The position numbers and the translations under genes were made by a program. Below, piece after piece: positions 44,539-56,065 of a DNA stretch of 64,000 nucleotides. The notes under the pieces are model-generated. The model saw nothing but the letters and a program-made list of their open reading frames with translations. It was not told the origin of the DNA and made no database searches. The stretch comes from Limnobacter sp. MED105 (GTDB taxonomy: Bacteria > Pseudomonadota > Gammaproteobacteria > Burkholderiales > Burkholderiaceae_B). Each line of letters opens with the position of its first letter. The stretch's first letter is position 1. Location of the stretch: the NCBI RefSeq assembly GCF_000170915.1, contig NZ_ABCT01000011.1, positions 54,219-118,218 on the forward strand, given 5' to 3'.

Positions 44539-45557
44539 TGAGTACAGTGCTTGCACAACAGCTGCCTGTCACGATGAAGGCAGTGGGTGTGAAGGCTCCC
44601 GGTGGTGCAGATCAGCTTGAACTGATTGAGCTGCCGGTTCCCTTACCCAAGCCCGGTGAGGTACTTGTTCAGGTGAGGGCAGCAGGGGTTAATCGCCCCG
44701 ATGTTCTTCAGCGCCTGGGTTTGTACCCGCCCCCTCCTGATGCCAATCCCAATCTTGGGTTGGAAGTGTCAGGAGTGGTCGTGGCCGTGGGGCAGGGTGT
44801 CTCTGAAAGCATGTTGGGTACACCTGTCATGGCTTTGTGCAATGGTGGCGGGTACGCGGAATATGCGTGCGCGCCAGCAGGGCAATGCATGCAAATACCA
44901 GAAGGTTTGAGTTTCACCGAGGCGGCCAGTCTTCCTGAGGTGTACATGACCGTTTGGCAAAACCTGTTCATGAAGGGTGGCGCCAAATCGGGTCAAACAG
45001 TATTGATTCACGGTGGAAGCAGCGGCATTGGCACCGCTGCGATCCAGTTGTGCAAAAAACACGGATTGCGCACTTTTGTCACCGTGGGCAATCAGGAGAA
45101 AGCTGACTTTTGCCTGGGTTTGGGTGCTGAAAAAGCCTACCTGTACAAAACCCAGGACTGGGAGCAGCTGGTATTGCAGGATACGCAGCATCAGGGTGTC
45201 GATTTGATTCTCGACATGGTGGCAGGCGAATACCTGAACAAGGATTTAAGTTGTGTGAGGCCGCAAGGCATGGTGATCGTAATCGCCTTGCTGGGTGGGC
45301 GCTTTGCAAATATTGATGCTGCAAAACTAATGACCAAGCAGGTAGTGCTCACTGGCACCACACTGCGCCCGCGCTCTGCTGAATTCAAGGCAGAATTGGC
45401 GCGGCAGGTTGGGCATGAATTGAAAGAGGGTTTTTCTTCTGGGGTGCTGAAATCGCTGGTTCAGGCCACTTTCGCACTTGATGATGTTGCCAAGGCGCAC
45501 CTTTTGATGGAGTCGGGCAACTCATTGGGAAAAATTGTGCTCTGTATTGAGAATTAA
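44538..45557 (+). CDS. NAD(P)H-quinone oxidoreductase, zinc-independent MDR (PIG3-like)
   Basis: A 339-residue protein of the quinone-oxidoreductase branch of medium-chain dehydrogenases. It shows VRAAGVNRPDVLQRLGLYPPPP, GLEVSGVVVAVG and the NADPH motif LIHGGSSGIGTAAIQLC. Zinc ligands are absent, as expected for this branch. Its ATG overlaps the pnp TGA. It probably reduces quinones or conjugated enones with NADPH; the physiological substrate is unknown. The position between pnp and tpiA is common in Burkholderiales. Confidence 0.88.
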   Translation: MSTVLAQQLPVTMKAVGVKAPGGADQLELIELPVPLPKPGEVLVQVRAAGVNRPDVLQRLGLYPPPPDANPNLGLEVSGVVVAVGQGVSESMLGTPVMALCNGGGYAEYACAPAGQCMQIPEGLSFTEAASLPEVYMTVWQNLFMKGGAKSGQTVLIHGGSSGIGTAAIQLCKKHGLRTFVTVGNQEKADFCLGLGAEKAYLYKTQDWEQLVLQDTQHQGVDLILDMVAGEYLNKDLSCVRPQGMVIVIALLGGRFANIDAAKLMTKQVVLTGTTLRPRSAEFKAELARQVGHELKEGFSSGVLKSLVQATFALDDVAKAHLLMESGNSLGKIVLCIEN

Positions 45558-45577
45558 GGAAGGGAATCAGGACAAAC

Positions 45578-46363
45578 ATGAGCGAGACAAACAAACAAAA
45601 TCCAAGAAAAAAGTTGGTAGCAGGCAACTGGAAAATGAACGGTAACTTCGATTCGAATGAGGCCCTTATTCTGGGTTTTCTGACCGAAGTTGATGATCAG
45701 GTTGATGTGTCCGTATTTTGTCCTTTTCCCTACCTGTCTCAGGTTGGCAAACTATTGGAAGATCAAAGCGTTGTTTTCGGTGCGCAAGACGTATCGGCAA
45801 AAGCCAGTGGCGCCTATACCGGTGAAGTTTCGGTAGATATGTTGAAAGAGTTTGGTGTGAAGCAGGTGCTGGTGGGGCATTCCGAGCGTCGTCAGTACCA
45901 TGCGGAAAGCAGTGTTACAGTGGCTGAAAAGGCTGTAGCAGCCATTCAGGGCGGTATTACCCCAATCGTTTGTGTGGGTGAAACGCTTGCAGAACGAGAG
46001 GCGGGGAAGGTTGAGGCGGTGATTGCCTCTCAGCTCGATCCGGTTATTGAGCGTTGTTCAAAGTTTGTCGAAAACGGCATCTGGAACCTCGTGATTGCCT
46101 ACGAACCTGTCTGGGCGATCGGCACTGGCGTCACGGCCAGTCCGGAGCAGGCCCAAGAAGTGCACGCCATGATACGTGCCCGATTGAATGCCATGTTGGG
46201 GCCGGAAGTGGCTCAGAACACACGAATTTTGTACGGTGGAAGTGTAAAACCGGGCAATGCAAGCGAGATTTTTGCAAAAGTTGATATTGATGGTGGCCTA
46301 ATTGGCGGTGCCGCTTTGTCTTCTGATGATTTCTCTGGAATAATACGCGCCGCGAGAGGTTAA
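45578..46363 (+). CDS. tpiA: Triosephosphate isomerase
   Basis: A 261-residue protein with a short extra N-terminus (MSETNKQNPRK) before VAGNWKMNG. Catalytic residues are visible: Lys in NWKMNG, His in VLVGHSERRQYH, and Glu in AYEPVWAIGTG. The phosphate loop (YGGSVKPGNA, GGLIGGAAL) is intact. It interconverts dihydroxyacetone phosphate and glyceraldehyde-3-phosphate. It is followed 8 bp later by secG. Confidence 0.97.
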   Translation: MSETNKQNPRKKLVAGNWKMNGNFDSNEALILGFLTEVDDQVDVSVFCPFPYLSQVGKLLEDQSVVFGAQDVSAKASGAYTGEVSVDMLKEFGVKQVLVGHSERRQYHAESSVTVAEKAVAAIQGGITPIVCVGETLAEREAGKVEAVIASQLDPVIERCSKFVENGIWNLVIAYEPVWAIGTGVTASPEQAQEVHAMIRARLNAMLGPEVAQNTRILYGGSVKPGNASEIFAKVDIDGGLIGGAALSSDDFSGIIRAARG

Positions 46364-46371
46364 ATAAATTT

Positions 46372-46734
46372 ATGAGCATTTTCAATACATTCTTAGTCGT
46401 GATGCAGATCATCTCTGCAATCGCTGTAATCGTTCTTGTTTTGCTGCAGCACGGCAAAGGCGCAGACATGGGCGCAGCCTTCGGTAGCGGCTCGTCCGGT
46501 AGCCTGTTTGGTGCAACCGGATCGGCGAATTTCTTGAGCCGGGCCACTGGCTTTTGTGCTACAATCTTTCTGCTTTGCACACTGGGTTTGGCCTTTTATT
46601 CAAGGGCTGGCGTTGAAGCAGAATCTGGCGGTGTGATGGAGTCTATTCAGGCTAATCCTGCAGAGGGAACGGCAACCCCTGTTGAGACCAAGCCAGCCGA
46701 GCCAAAAACGCCGGTGCAAGACATTCCAAAATAA
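46372..46734 (+). CDS. secG: Preprotein translocase subunit SecG
   Basis: A 120-residue protein with two membrane helices (about 5-24 and 55-75) joined by the conserved cytoplasmic loop LLQHGKGADMGAAFGSGSSG and SLFGATGSANFLSR. A Pro/Glu-rich tail follows. It supports SecYE-dependent protein export. The tpiA-secG-tRNA-Leu-nuo order is a familiar betaproteobacterial arrangement. Confidence 0.95.
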   Translation: MSIFNTFLVVMQIISAIAVIVLVLLQHGKGADMGAAFGSGSSGSLFGATGSANFLSRATGFCATIFLLCTLGLAFYSRAGVEAESGGVMESIQANPAEGTATPVETKPAEPKTPVQDIPK

Positions 46735-46768
46735 TTTGTTGCCTGGCTTGATTGCCGGGTAGCAACAC

Positions 46769-46854
46769 GCCGACGTGGTGGAATTGGTAGACACGCTATC
46801 TTGAGGGGGTAGTGGCCACAGGCTGTACGAGTTCGAGTCTCGTCGTCGGCACCA
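46769..46854 (+). tRNA. tRNA-Leu (anticodon GAG)
   Basis: The acceptor arms GCCGACG and CGTCGGC pair fully and are followed by an encoded CCA. The anticodon stem is CTATC / GGTAG with the loop TTGAGGG, giving anticodon GAG. The T-loop reads GTTCGAGTC. The long variable arm of a class II tRNA is present. It is 86 nt with CCA. Confidence 0.96.
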
Positions 46855-46865
46855 AGATATAAATT

Positions 46866-46900
46866 AAAGCCGGTCATATGCAAAACGACCGGCTTTTTTT
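46866..46900 (+). terminator. Terminator after tRNA-Leu
   Basis: Stem AAAGCCGGTC / GACCGGCTTT with an 11-nt loop and a T-run. It lies 42 bp before nuoA, yet no separate nuo promoter is obvious in the remaining space, so readthrough may feed the nuo operon. Confidence 0.88.
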
Positions 46901-46941
46901 CGGACTAATCGAAGGCTATTAGGGTTTACACGGGAGTCACA

Positions 46942-47301
46942 GTGAATTTAGAGTCTTACTTTCCAGTGTTGATGTTCATCCTTGTGGGGATCGGTGTAGG
47001 CGGTGGCGCCATGCTGGTCGGACGTGTGTTAGCCCCCCACCGCCCCGACGGGCAAAAACTTTCTCCATACGAGTGTGGTTTCGAGGCGTTCGAAGACGCC
47101 CGCATGCAATTTGACGTGCGCTACTACCTCGTTGCAATCCTCTTTATTTTGTTTGACCTGGAAATCGCCTTTCTTTTCCCATGGGCTGTGGCCTATCGTG
47201 AAATTGGTCCGGTGGGTTTCTGGGCCATGATGATTTTCCTGGGTGTGTTGGTTGTTGGTTTCATTTACGAATGGACCCGTGGTGCACTGGACTGGGAATA
47301 A
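46942..47301 (+). CDS. nuoA: NADH-quinone oxidoreductase subunit A
   Basis: A 119-residue protein with three membrane helices and the conserved loop [28 protein letters not shown] (quoted in part: [17 protein letters not shown]). It is the first gene of a complete 14-gene complex I operon and part of the membrane arm near the quinone site. A start at GTG 46942 (after GGGAG) gives MNLESYF. Confidence 0.96.
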   Translation: MNLESYFPVLMFILVGIGVGGGAMLVGRVLAPHRPDGQKLSPYECGFEAFEDARMQFDVRYYLVAILFILFDLEIAFLFPWAVAYREIGPVGFWAMMIFLGVLVVGFIYEWTRGALDWE

Positions 47302-47376
47302 ATTGGCTGACAAGCGGGCTATTTATGGGCAATCGACCTGAAATGGTTTGCCCCACTTTCGTGAAGGTAGTAAGCA

Positions 47377-47853
47377 ATGGGTATTGACGGCGTTTTAAAC
47401 GAAGGCTTTATCACCACCACGGCTGATAAATTGATCAATTGGGGCCGCACCGGTTCGTTGTGGCCAATGACATTCGGCCTGGCGTGTTGCGCGGTTGAAA
47501 TGATGCACGCAGGTGCCAGTCGTTACGATCTGGACCGTTTCGGTATTATTTTCCGACCAAGCCCGCGTCAATCCGACCTCATGATTGTGGCAGGTACGCT
47601 ATGCAACAAAATGGCTCCGGCATTGCGCAAGGTCTACGACCAAATGGCCGAGCCACGCTGGGTTTTGTCCATGGGTTCCTGCGCCAACGGCGGCGGCTAC
47701 TATCACTATTCTTATTCGGTGGTTCGTGGTTGTGATCGCATCGTGCCGGTTGATGTGTACGTGCCCGGTTGCCCACCTACCGCAGAAGCGCTGATGTACG
47801 GTCTGCTCCAATTGCAGAACAAGATCAAAACCACTTCTACCATCGCTCGATAA
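47377..47853 (+). CDS. nuoB: NADH-quinone oxidoreductase subunit B
   Basis: A 158-residue protein carrying the N2 [4Fe-4S] cluster ligands: the tandem Cys pair in [10 protein letters not shown], one Cys in [10 protein letters not shown], and one in [15 protein letters not shown]2 passes electrons to ubiquinone. It is the second gene of the nuo operon, 75 bp after nuoA. Confidence 0.97.
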   Translation: MGIDGVLNEGFITTTADKLINWGRTGSLWPMTFGLACCAVEMMHAGASRYDLDRFGIIFRPSPRQSDLMIVAGTLCNKMAPALRKVYDQMAEPRWVLSMGSCANGGGYYHYSYSVVRGCDRIVPVDVYVPGCPPTAEALMYGLLQLQNKIKTTSTIAR

Positions 47854-47865
47854 GGGGTTCTATTC

Positions 47866-48477
47866 ATGACGCAGAACCAATCATTGAGCTTGGAAAAGTT
47901 AAGCGCCGATCTGGTCGCAGCGCTTGGCGATCGCATTGTCGAATGCAAACTGGCCTTCGGTGAAGTCAATCTGACCGTGAAAGCTGATTCCTACATGGAA
48001 TCCTGTCTGATTCTTCGTGATCATGAAGATCTGCAATTTGAGCAGTTGATCGACCTGTGTGGCCTTGACCGCAGCGAGTACGGCAATGAATTGAACGAAT
48101 CCCAACGTTTCTGGGTGGTATGCCAATTGTTGTCGGTGTCCAAAAACATGCGCGTGCGCCTGAAGGTCTGTTGTCCCGATGACGATTTGCCCACAGTGGC
48201 CTCAGTCATCGACGTTTGGTCTTCAGCCAACTGGTACGAGCGTGAAGCGTTCGATCTGTACGGCATCGTGTTTGAAGGGCACCCTGATTTGCGTCGTATT
48301 TTGACCGACTACGGTTTTGTGGGTCATCCGTTCCGCAAAGACTTCCCCTTGTCGGGTCACGTTGAAATGCGTTACGACCCTGAATTGGGTCGTGTGGTGT
48401 ACCAGCCGGTCACCATCGAGCCGCGTGAAATTACACCTCGCATCATTCGCGAACCTCAATACGGTGGAGCGAAATAA
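47866..48477 (+). CDS. nuoC: NADH-quinone oxidoreductase subunit C
   Basis: A 203-residue hydrophilic subunit of the connecting arm. The 30-kDa signature is present ([20 protein letters not shown], then [19 protein letters not shown]). It is separate from nuoD here, unlike the fused NuoCD of E. coli. It ends 2 bp before nuoD. Confidence 0.97.
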   Translation: MTQNQSLSLEKLSADLVAALGDRIVECKLAFGEVNLTVKADSYMESCLILRDHEDLQFEQLIDLCGLDRSEYGNELNESQRFWVVCQLLSVSKNMRVRLKVCCPDDDLPTVASVIDVWSSANWYEREAFDLYGIVFEGHPDLRRILTDYGFVGHPFRKDFPLSGHVEMRYDPELGRVVYQPVTIEPREITPRIIREPQYGGAK

Positions 48478-48479
48478 TC

Positions 48480-49733
48480 ATGGCTGAAATTAAAAATTAC
48501 ACCCTGAACTTTGGTCCCCAGCACCCCGCGGCACACGGCGTATTGCGCCTGGTGCTTGAACTGGATGGTGAGGTGGTACAACGGGCCGATCCGCACATTG
48601 GTTTGCTGCACCGTGGTACTGAAAAGCTGGCAGAGCACAAAACCTTTATTCAATCGCTGCCTTACATGGATCGTCTCGATTACGTGTCCATGATGTGCAA
48701 CGAGCATGCCTACTGCATGGCCATCGAAAAGCTGTTGAACATCGAAGTGCCGGTTCGTGCGCAATACATTCGCGTGATGTTTGATGAAATCACCCGAATT
48801 CTGAACCACCTGCTGTGGCTCGGTGCGCACGGCCTTGATGTGGGTGCGATGGCGGTATTTCTGTACGCCTTCCGTGAACGTGAAGACCTGATGGACTGCT
48901 ATGAGGCGGTTTCAGGTGCCCGTCTGCATGCTGCGTATTTCCGCCCTGGTGGTGTGTACCGTGACCTGCCAGACCGCATGCCCCAGTACAAGCCTTCCAA
49001 GGTTCGTTCTGCCAAAAAGGTAGACGCGTTGAACAAGAACCGGCAAGGTTCCCTGCTTGATTTTCTGGATGACTTCACACAGCGCTTCCCCAAGTACGTG
49101 GATGAATACGAAACGCTGCTGACAGACAACCGCATCTGGAAACAGCGCTTGGTGGGTGTTGGTGTGGTTACACCGGAGCGCGCCTTGTCCATGGGTTTCA
49201 CTGGCCCAATGTTGCGTGGCTCTGGCATTGCCTGGGATTTGCGCAAGAAGCAGCCTTATGAAGTGTACGACCGTCTGGATTTCGACATTCCGGTGGGCAA
49301 GAACGGTGACTGCTACGACCGCTATTTGGTGCGCGTGGAAGAAATGCGCCAGTCGAACAAAATCATCAAGCAGTGTATTGACTGGTTGCGTGTCAACCCG
49401 GGTCCGGTGATGAGCGACAACCACAAGGTAACGCCACCGAAGCGCGTGGACATGAAAACCAATATGGAAGAACTGATCCACCACTTCAAATTGTTCACGG
49501 AAGGCATGCATGTGCCCGAAGGTGAATCGTATGCGGCGGTAGAGCACCCCAAGGGTGAATTCGGCATTTACCTGGTTGCAGACGGTGCAAACAAACCCTA
49601 TCGCCTGAAGATTCGTGCGCCTGGTTTCGCGCACCTGCAAGGATTGGACGAGATGTCCCGTGGCCACATGCTGGCCGACGTAGTGACCATTATTGGTACC
49701 CAAGACATTGTGTTCGGTGAAATTGATCGCTAA
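48480..49733 (+). CDS. nuoD: NADH-quinone oxidoreductase subunit D
   Basis: A 417-residue 49-kDa subunit. The quinone-site histidine lies in [13 protein letters not shown] near the N-terminus. Other conserved blocks are [27 protein letters not shown] (in part) and [17 protein letters not shown]. It forms the quinone chamber with NuoB. Its C-terminal DIVFGEIDR is standard. Confidence 0.97.
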   Translation: MAEIKNYTLNFGPQHPAAHGVLRLVLELDGEVVQRADPHIGLLHRGTEKLAEHKTFIQSLPYMDRLDYVSMMCNEHAYCMAIEKLLNIEVPVRAQYIRVMFDEITRILNHLLWLGAHGLDVGAMAVFLYAFREREDLMDCYEAVSGARLHAAYFRPGGVYRDLPDRMPQYKPSKVRSAKKVDALNKNRQGSLLDFLDDFTQRFPKYVDEYETLLTDNRIWKQRLVGVGVVTPERALSMGFTGPMLRGSGIAWDLRKKQPYEVYDRLDFDIPVGKNGDCYDRYLVRVEEMRQSNKIIKQCIDWLRVNPGPVMSDNHKVTPPKRVDMKTNMEELIHHFKLFTEGMHVPEGESYAAVEHPKGEFGIYLVADGANKPYRLKIRAPGFAHLQGLDEMSRGHMLADVVTIIGTQDIVFGEIDR

Positions 49734-49748
49734 GGATTGAATTGAATC

Positions 49749-50228
49749 ATGAAGTTGAGCGAAAACGCCTATCGTTTGATAGACAAAGAATTAACGAAGT
49801 ACCCCGCCGACCAGAAAATCTCTGCCGTGATGGCGGCTCTTCGTATTGCGCAAGTTGAATTGGGTTGGCTTCCCAGTGAAGCCATCGAAGCTGTGGCCGA
49901 ATATCTGGAAATCCAACCGATCGCAGCCTATGAAGTGGCCACGTTTTACAACATGTACGACACCAAGAAAGTGGGCAAGTCGAAAATTGTTGTTTGCACA
50001 AACCTGCCTTGCGCCTTGTCCGGTGGTACAGATGCCGCTGAATATTTGAAGAAAAAACTGGGTATCGATTACAACGAAACCACCAAGGACGGCCTGTTCA
50101 CCCTGAAAGAAGGTGAGTGTATGGGCGCCTGTGGTGATTCCCCAGTCATGTTGGTGAACAATCACCGCATGTGCAGTTTCATGAGCAACGAGAAAATCGA
50201 TGCGCTGGTAGAGGAGTTGAAGTCATGA
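49749..50228 (+). CDS. nuoE: NADH-quinone oxidoreductase subunit E
   Basis: A 159-residue 24-kDa subunit with the N1a [2Fe-2S] ligands in CTNLPC and CMGACGDSP. The helical N-terminus includes [15 protein letters not shown]. It works in the NADH module with NuoF and NuoG. Its TGA overlaps the nuoF ATG. Confidence 0.97.
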   Translation: MKLSENAYRLIDKELTKYPADQKISAVMAALRIAQVELGWLPSEAIEAVAEYLEIQPIAAYEVATFYNMYDTKKVGKSKIVVCTNLPCALSGGTDAAEYLKKKLGIDYNETTKDGLFTLKEGECMGACGDSPVMLVNNHRMCSFMSNEKIDALVEELKS

Positions 50229-51520
50229 CTTGTTTGCACGGACGACATATTAACCCGGTGATTCTGGCTGGTCTCGATGGCAGCAACTGGGACCTGAAAG
50301 GTTACGAAGCACGTGGTGGTTACAAAGCCCTGCGCAAAATCCTGACTGAGGGTATTTCTCAAGAAGATGTGATTGCGGAAGTGAAGAAATCGGCGCTGCG
50401 CGGTCGCGGTGGTGCAGGTTTTCCAACTGGCTTGAAGTGGAGCTTCATGCCTCGCCAGTTTCCGGGTCAAAAGTATTTGGCCTGTAATTCCGATGAAGGC
50501 GAACCCGGTACATTCAAAGACCGTGACATTCTGCGTTACAACCCGCATTCCGTGATTGAAGGCATGGCGATTGCTGCCTACGCCATGGGCATTTCTGTGG
50601 GTTACAACTACATTCACGGCGAGATCTGGGAAACCTATGAACGCTTTGAAGAAGCATTGGAACAGGCTCGCGCTGCAGGTTACCTGGGCGATAACATCAT
50701 GGGTTCGAAGTTCAGCTTCCAACTGCATGCGCACCAAGGTTATGGCGCTTACATTTGCGGTGAAGAAACTGCGCTGATTGAGTCGATCGAAGGCAAGAAG
50801 GGCCAGCCTCGTTTCAAGCCACCGTTTCCGGCTTCCTACGGCATTTACGGCAAGCCCACCACAATCAACAACACTGAAACATTTGCAGCGGTGCCGTTCA
50901 TCATTCAAAACGGTGGCGACTGGTTCCTGGAATTGGGCAAGCCCAACAACGGCGGCACGAAGATTTTCTCGATTTCCGGCGATGTTGAGAAACCAGGGAA
51001 CTACGAAATTCCATTGGGAACACCCTTCGCAACCTTGCTTGAAATGGCGGGTGGTATGAAGGGTGGCCGCAAGATCAAGGCTGTGATCCCTGGTGGTTCA
51101 TCCATGCCTGTTTTGCCTGGCGATGTGATGATGGCCACTGACATGGACTACGACTCGATTGCGAAAGCAGGTTCCATGCTGGGCTCGGGCGCGGTGATTG
51201 TAATGGATGAGACACGCTGCATGGTAAAAAGCCTGTTGCGCCTGTCTTACTTCTATTACGAGGAAAGCTGTGGTCAATGTACACCGTGCCGCGAAGGCAC
51301 CGGCTGGTTGTATCGAATCATCAATCGCATTGAACACGGGGAAGGGCGTCCTGAAGATCTGGACATGTTGAACTCGATTGCAGACAACATTCAGGGTCGC
51401 ACCATCTGCGCGCTGGGTGATGCTGCGGCCATGCCGGTTCGCGCTTTCCTGAAACATTTCCATGAAGAATTTGAGCATCACATCACACACAAGTCGTGCA
51501 TCGTGCCGGCTTACGTTTGA
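50225..51520 (+). CDS. nuoF: NADH-quinone oxidoreductase subunit F (NADH/FMN site)
   Basis: A 431-residue protein starting at ATG 50225 ([16 protein letters not shown]), which overlaps the nuoE stop; a longer frame from 50171 lies inside nuoE. The NADH/FMN site is [17 protein letters not shown] and [16 protein letters not shown]. The N3 [4Fe-4S] ligands are in [13 protein letters not shown] plus a downstream Cys in [12 protein letters not shown]. It oxidises NADH. Confidence 0.97.
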   Translation: MTCLHGRHINPVILAGLDGSNWDLKGYEARGGYKALRKILTEGISQEDVIAEVKKSALRGRGGAGFPTGLKWSFMPRQFPGQKYLACNSDEGEPGTFKDRDILRYNPHSVIEGMAIAAYAMGISVGYNYIHGEIWETYERFEEALEQARAAGYLGDNIMGSKFSFQLHAHQGYGAYICGEETALIESIEGKKGQPRFKPPFPASYGIYGKPTTINNTETFAAVPFIIQNGGDWFLELGKPNNGGTKIFSISGDVEKPGNYEIPLGTPFATLLEMAGGMKGGRKIKAVIPGGSSMPVLPGDVMMATDMDYDSIAKAGSMLGSGAVIVMDETRCMVKSLLRLSYFYYEESCGQCTPCREGTGWLYRIINRIEHGEGRPEDLDMLNSIADNIQGRTICALGDAAAMPVRAFLKHFHEEFEHHITHKSCIVPAYV

Positions 51521-51540
51521 TTCCCTGCGGGTAGATACAA

Positions 51541-53817
51541 ATGGTTGAACTAGAGATTGATGGCGTAAAAGTTGAAGTGGCCGAAGGCAGTATGCTGATG
51601 GATGCCGCTGAAAAAGCTGGCAGCTATGTGCCTCACTTTTGCTATCACAAAAAATTGTCGATTGCGGCCAATTGCCGCATGTGTCTGGTCGATGTGGAAA
51701 AGGCCCCCAAGCCTTTGCCTGCGTGTGCCACGCCTGTGTCGCCCGGCATGATTGTTCGCACAAAAAGCGAAAAAGCGGTGAACGCCCAAAAAAGCGTGAT
51801 GGAGTTTTTGCTGATCAACCACCCATTGGATTGCCCGATTTGCGACCAAGGTGGCGAATGCCAGTTGCAAGACATTGCCGTGGGTTATGGCGGTGTGTCA
51901 TCCCGCTACCAGGAAGAAAAGCGCGTGGTGTTCTACAAGGACATCGGCCCGCTGGTTTCCGCTCAAGAGATGAGCCGTTGCATTCACTGCACACGTTGCG
52001 TGCGTTTTGGTCAGGAAGTGGCCGGCGTGATGGAACTGGGCATGGCTAATCGCGGTGAGCATTCGGAAATTCTGAGTTTTGTGGGCAATTCCGTTGATTC
52101 CGAACTGTCGGGCAACATGATCGATCTGTGCCCAGTGGGTGCACTAACATCCAAGCCTTTCCGTTACAACGCCCGAACTTGGGAAATGGCGCGGCGCAAG
52201 TCAGTTGCTGCACACGACAGCCTGGGTTCGAATGTGGTTGTGCAAGTGAAAGCCGACAAGGTGATGCGCATCGTTCCGCAAGAAAACGACAGCGTGAACG
52301 AGTGCTGGATTTCTGATCGCGACCGTTTCAGCTATGAAGGTTTGCAGGCTGCTGATCGTTTGACTGAACCAATGATCAAAAAGAATGGTCAGTGGGTCAC
52401 AACGGATTGGCAAACCGCACTGAACGCGGCCTTTGAAGGATTGAAAAAGGCCCGCCGTGAATCGACGGACCTGAACAGCATTGCAATGCTGGTTTCACCG
52501 AACAGCACCTTCGAGGAAATGGCGCTGGCCAAAGCCTTGATGACAGGCATTGGTTCAACAAGTATTGATGCAGGTTTGCGCCACAGCGCAAACCTGAACC
52601 TGAGTGGTGCAACGCCTTGGTTGGGTGCTTCCGTTCAGGAATTGGCTGACGCTGAGTCTATTGTTATTGTGGGCGCAGACCCCCGCAACGATCAGCCTTT
52701 GCTGACCCAGCGTATTCGCCAGGCCGCAAAGCAGGGTGCCCGCGTGGTGCTTGTGAATGCGGGTGGATTGGATCCCTTGATGCCCAAAGCCGTGTGGCTG
52801 AAGGTTGCACCATCGAAATGGGCTGACACTTTGGGCCATGATGCTGTAGCCAATGCGTTGAGTGCTCCAGAGGGCGGCAAATTCGTATTAATCGGCCAGC
52901 AGGTTTTGATGAGCCCGTTTGCAGGCCAGGTGTTGGCCAAGGCCGTCGAGTTGGCCAAGTCCACAGGCGCCACCCTGGGCTTCCTGGGTGATGGTGCCAA
53001 CTGGGTGGGATCTTTCGTGGCCGGTATTCAAGCCGGTGCCCACGGTGGCAAGAACGCCCATGCCATGTTGGAAGGCAAGGCCAAAGCAGCCATTGTTTTC
53101 GGCGCTGAACCAGATCTGGACAGTGTACAAGGGCAAAAAATCGTTCGCGGTTTGATCGATGCCGAGTTTGTGGTGCAAGCCAGTGCTTTTGTTGGCAACG
53201 CCAAGCAGTATGCGGATGTATTGTTGCCCATCGCGCCAAGCACTGAAACATCAGGCACTTTCATCAACATTGCGGGCATGGCACAAACCTTCAAAGCGGC
53301 AGTTCGTCCTTTGGGTGAAACCCGTCCGGGCTGGAAGGTGTTGCGTGTATTGGGCAACCTGTTGGGCCTGGATGGTTTTGAGTTCAATAGTTCCGAAGAA
53401 GTGCTGAAGACATTCATGCCAGCCAATCTGGCTGCTTTGTTGAGCAACACCATTCCTGAACAAACGGTTGCTGGTGTAGCCTTGAGTGGTCAACTTGAAC
53501 TGGCTGCCTTTGCGCCTATTTATGACACCGATGCATTGGTTCGCCGTGCAGATTCATTGCGCAAAACCAAGGCTGCTAAACCGGCACTGGTACAAATCAG
53601 TGTGCAAACAGCCGAGTCGTTGGGTGTGAAGTCCGGTGACAAAGTTCAATTGACAGACTCTGAGGGCGGCACGTTGCGGGCTGCAGTTCTAGTGAATAAA
53701 ACAATTGCTGAAAATACCGTGTTGGTACCAACGGGTCGCGCTGATTCGCAAAGCCTGCGTGCCGTGTTTGGTGGTGTGACGGTCGAGGCGGTGGTGGCCA
53801 GCGAGGTGCAGGCATGA
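51541..53817 (+). CDS. nuoG: NADH-quinone oxidoreductase subunit G
   Basis: A 758-residue 75-kDa subunit. N-terminal [2Fe-2S] ligands are in [15 protein letters not shown] and LPACATP. The next clusters are marked by [18 protein letters not shown] and [16 protein letters not shown] molybdopterin-oxidoreductase-like C-terminal domain without cofactor follows from about residue 220. It carries electrons from NuoF toward NuoI. It overlaps nuoH by 4 nt. Confidence 0.96.
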   Translation: MVELEIDGVKVEVAEGSMLMDAAEKAGSYVPHFCYHKKLSIAANCRMCLVDVEKAPKPLPACATPVSPGMIVRTKSEKAVNAQKSVMEFLLINHPLDCPICDQGGECQLQDIAVGYGGVSSRYQEEKRVVFYKDIGPLVSAQEMSRCIHCTRCVRFGQEVAGVMELGMANRGEHSEILSFVGNSVDSELSGNMIDLCPVGALTSKPFRYNARTWEMARRKSVAAHDSLGSNVVVQVKADKVMRIVPQENDSVNECWISDRDRFSYEGLQAADRLTEPMIKKNGQWVTTDWQTALNAAFEGLKKARRESTDLNSIAMLVSPNSTFEEMALAKALMTGIGSTSIDAGLRHSANLNLSGATPWLGASVQELADAESIVIVGADPRNDQPLLTQRIRQAAKQGARVVLVNAGGLDPLMPKAVWLKVAPSKWADTLGHDAVANALSAPEGGKFVLIGQQVLMSPFAGQVLAKAVELAKSTGATLGFLGDGANWVGSFVAGIQAGAHGGKNAHAMLEGKAKAAIVFGAEPDLDSVQGQKIVRGLIDAEFVVQASAFVGNAKQYADVLLPIAPSTETSGTFINIAGMAQTFKAAVRPLGETRPGWKVLRVLGNLLGLDGFEFNSSEEVLKTFMPANLAALLSNTIPEQTVAGVALSGQLELAAFAPIYDTDALVRRADSLRKTKAAKPALVQISVQTAESLGVKSGDKVQLTDSEGGTLRAAVLVNKTIAENTVLVPTGRADSQSLRAVFGGVTVEAVVASEVQA

Positions 53818-54881
53818 GTTCACCAGTTGAAATGATCACCACGTTTGGTTCTGATTTGCTGGGCCCAGCTTGGACGCCAGTCTGGACACTGATCAAAATT
53901 TTGTGTGTCACCTTGCCCCTGTTGGGTTGCGTTGCCTACCTAACCTATTGGGAACGCAAAATGATTGGTCGCATGCACATTCGCATGGGCCCAAGCTATG
54001 TTGGCCCCATGGGTTTGCTTCAGCCAATCGCTGATGCGGTCAAGATGATGTTCAAAGAAATCATCGTGCCGATGAACGCCAATAAAGGCTTGTTCATCAT
54101 TGCGCCGATCATGACCATCATGCCGGCTTTGGCTGCATGGGCTGTGATTCCCTTCGGTCCGGAAACTGTTTTGGCCAATGTGAATGCGGGCTTGCTTTAC
54201 CTCATGGCGATTACGTCGCTTGAAGTGTATGGCGTGATCATTGCCGGCTGGGCATCCAACTCCAAGTACGCCTTCCTTGCGGCCATGCGCGCCTCTGCGC
54301 AAATGGTTTCCTATGAATTGGCGATTGGTTTTGTGTTGGTCACTGTGCTGTTGGTGGCGGGTAGCCTGAACATGACAGACATCGTGATGACTCAAACCAC
54401 TGGTCAGTTCGCTGACATGGGCTTGAATTTCCTGTCATGGAACTGGTTGCCTCTGTTGCCATTGCTGGTGATCTACATGATTTCAGCGGTTGCGGAAACC
54501 AACCGTCACCCATTCGATGTGGTGGAAGGCGAATCGGAAATTGTGGCTGGTCACATGGTGGAATATTCCGGCATGACATTTGCCATTTTCTTCTTGGCTG
54601 AATACGCCAACATGATTTTGCTGTCCTGTTTGGCCGCGATTATGTTCTTCGGCGGTTGGGATGCACCGGTTGCTTTCCTCAGCTTCATACCAGGCTGGAT
54701 CTGGCTGGGCATTAAAACTTTCCTGCTGGTGTCCATGTTCATCTGGTTCCGCGCATCATTCCCGCGTTACCGCTATGACCAAATCATGCGTCTGGGCTGG
54801 AAGGTATTCATTCCTCTGACCTTGGTGTGGCTGGTGGTCGTTGCTGCCTGGATGCAGACTCCCTGGAACATCTGGAATTAA
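53814..54881 (+). CDS. nuoH: NADH-quinone oxidoreductase subunit H
   Basis: A 355-residue membrane subunit with about eight helices. It has the quinone-channel blocks [36 protein letters not shown] and [20 protein letters not shown]. It links the quinone site to the proton channels. It starts at the ATGA overlap with nuoG. Confidence 0.97.
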   Translation: MSSPVEMITTFGSDLLGPAWTPVWTLIKILCVTLPLLGCVAYLTYWERKMIGRMHIRMGPSYVGPMGLLQPIADAVKMMFKEIIVPMNANKGLFIIAPIMTIMPALAAWAVIPFGPETVLANVNAGLLYLMAITSLEVYGVIIAGWASNSKYAFLAAMRASAQMVSYELAIGFVLVTVLLVAGSLNMTDIVMTQTTGQFADMGLNFLSWNWLPLLPLLVIYMISAVAETNRHPFDVVEGESEIVAGHMVEYSGMTFAIFFLAEYANMILLSCLAAIMFFGGWDAPVAFLSFIPGWIWLGIKTFLLVSMFIWFRASFPRYRYDQIMRLGWKVFIPLTLVWLVVVAAWMQTPWNIWN

Positions 54882-54894
54882 TTGAGAGCGAACC

Positions 54895-55386
54895 ATGTTT
54901 CAAGTTGTTAAAGAGTTTTTGAACAGTTTGTTGTTGCGCGAAATGCTCAAGGGCATGGCATTGACTATGGGCTATATGTTCACCCAGCCGATCACCGTGC
55001 TGTATCCCATGGAGAAAACGCCGATGTCGCCGCGTTTTCGTGGATTGCACGCTTTGCGTCGCTATGAAAATGGCGAGGAGCGCTGTATTGCTTGCAAATT
55101 GTGTGAAGCCGTGTGTCCGGCCATGGCAATTACGATTGAATCCGAACAGCGCGAGGACGGCACACGCCGTACCAGCCGTTACGACATTGATTTGACCAAG
55201 TGTATTTTCTGCGGCTTCTGCGAAGAATCGTGTCCAGTTGATTCAATTGTAGAAACCCACATTCACGAATATCACGGTGAGAAGCGTGGTGATTTGTATT
55301 TCACCAAAGAAATGCTGCTGGCTGTGGGCGATCGCTATGAGGCTGAAATTGCAGCCAATCGCGAAGCCGACGCAGCCTACCGTTAA
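54895..55386 (+). CDS. nuoI: NADH-quinone oxidoreductase subunit I
   Basis: A 163-residue protein with two ferredoxin-type [4Fe-4S] motifs, [12 protein letters not shown] and [12 protein letters not shown] (clusters N6a and N6b). It passes electrons from NuoG to N2 in NuoB. An amphipathic N-terminal helix lies against the membrane. Confidence 0.97.
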   Translation: MFQVVKEFLNSLLLREMLKGMALTMGYMFTQPITVLYPMEKTPMSPRFRGLHALRRYENGEERCIACKLCEAVCPAMAITIESEQREDGTRRTSRYDIDLTKCIFCGFCEESCPVDSIVETHIHEYHGEKRGDLYFTKEMLLAVGDRYEAEIAANREADAAYR

Positions 55387-55416
55387 ACCGATACAAAACT
55401 TAAAAGATTAAATGCA

Positions 55417-56049
55417 ATGGATGCAATAACCGGTTTCTTTTATGTGTTCGCCGCCATTTTGGTGTTCGCCGCGGTGCGCGTAATCACAGCCAGCAATGCT
55501 GTACACGCAGCGTTGTACCTTGTGCTTTCGTTCTTTTCTGCATCTGCCCTGTGGATGTTGCTTGAAGCGGAATTCTTGGCCATTTCTCTGGTGCTGGTTT
55601 ATGTGGGTGCGGTGATGGTGCTGTTCCTGTTCGTCGTGATGATGGTGGATGTGAACATGGACAAAGTACGTGCTGGTTTCTGGAAAAATCTGCCAGTGGC
55701 TGCAATCGTTGGCTCCTTGATCGCCTTCCAAATGTCAGTGGTCTTGTTGCGTGGTTTCTGGGACCCCAACCTGGAAACGCCCGAACAGGCTGCCAACAAC
55801 ACAGAAGCCCTCGGCAAGCTGCTTTACACCGAATACCTGTACCCATTTGAAGTGGCTGCCTTGATTTTGCTGGTGGCGATGGTTGCTGCGATCGCACTGA
55901 CCCTGCGCAAGCGCAAGGACACGAAAGGTCAGGTGCCTTCAGACCAGGTTCGTGTGAAGTCCACCGACCGCGTGAAGCTGGTCAGCATGCCTGCAGATCT
56001 TGACCGCAAACAAACAAAAAGCGAGACCCCCAGTGGTCCCAAAGCCTGA
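55417..56049 (+). CDS. nuoJ: NADH-quinone oxidoreductase subunit J
   Basis: A 210-residue membrane subunit with five helices (AVHAALYLVLSFFSASALW, VYVGAVMVLFLFVVMMVDVN quoted as its pi-bulge region). A charged cytoplasmic tail of about 50 residues is longer than in E. coli. The start is ATG 55417, though ATG 55412 in another frame lies near it. Confidence 0.95.
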   Translation: MDAITGFFYVFAAILVFAAVRVITASNAVHAALYLVLSFFSASALWMLLEAEFLAISLVLVYVGAVMVLFLFVVMMVDVNMDKVRAGFWKNLPVAAIVGSLIAFQMSVVLLRGFWDPNLETPEQAANNTEALGKLLYTEYLYPFEVAALILLVAMVAAIALTLRKRKDTKGQVPSDQVRVKSTDRVKLVSMPADLDRKQTKSETPSGPKA

Positions 56050-56065
56050 ACGGGAATAGACAACA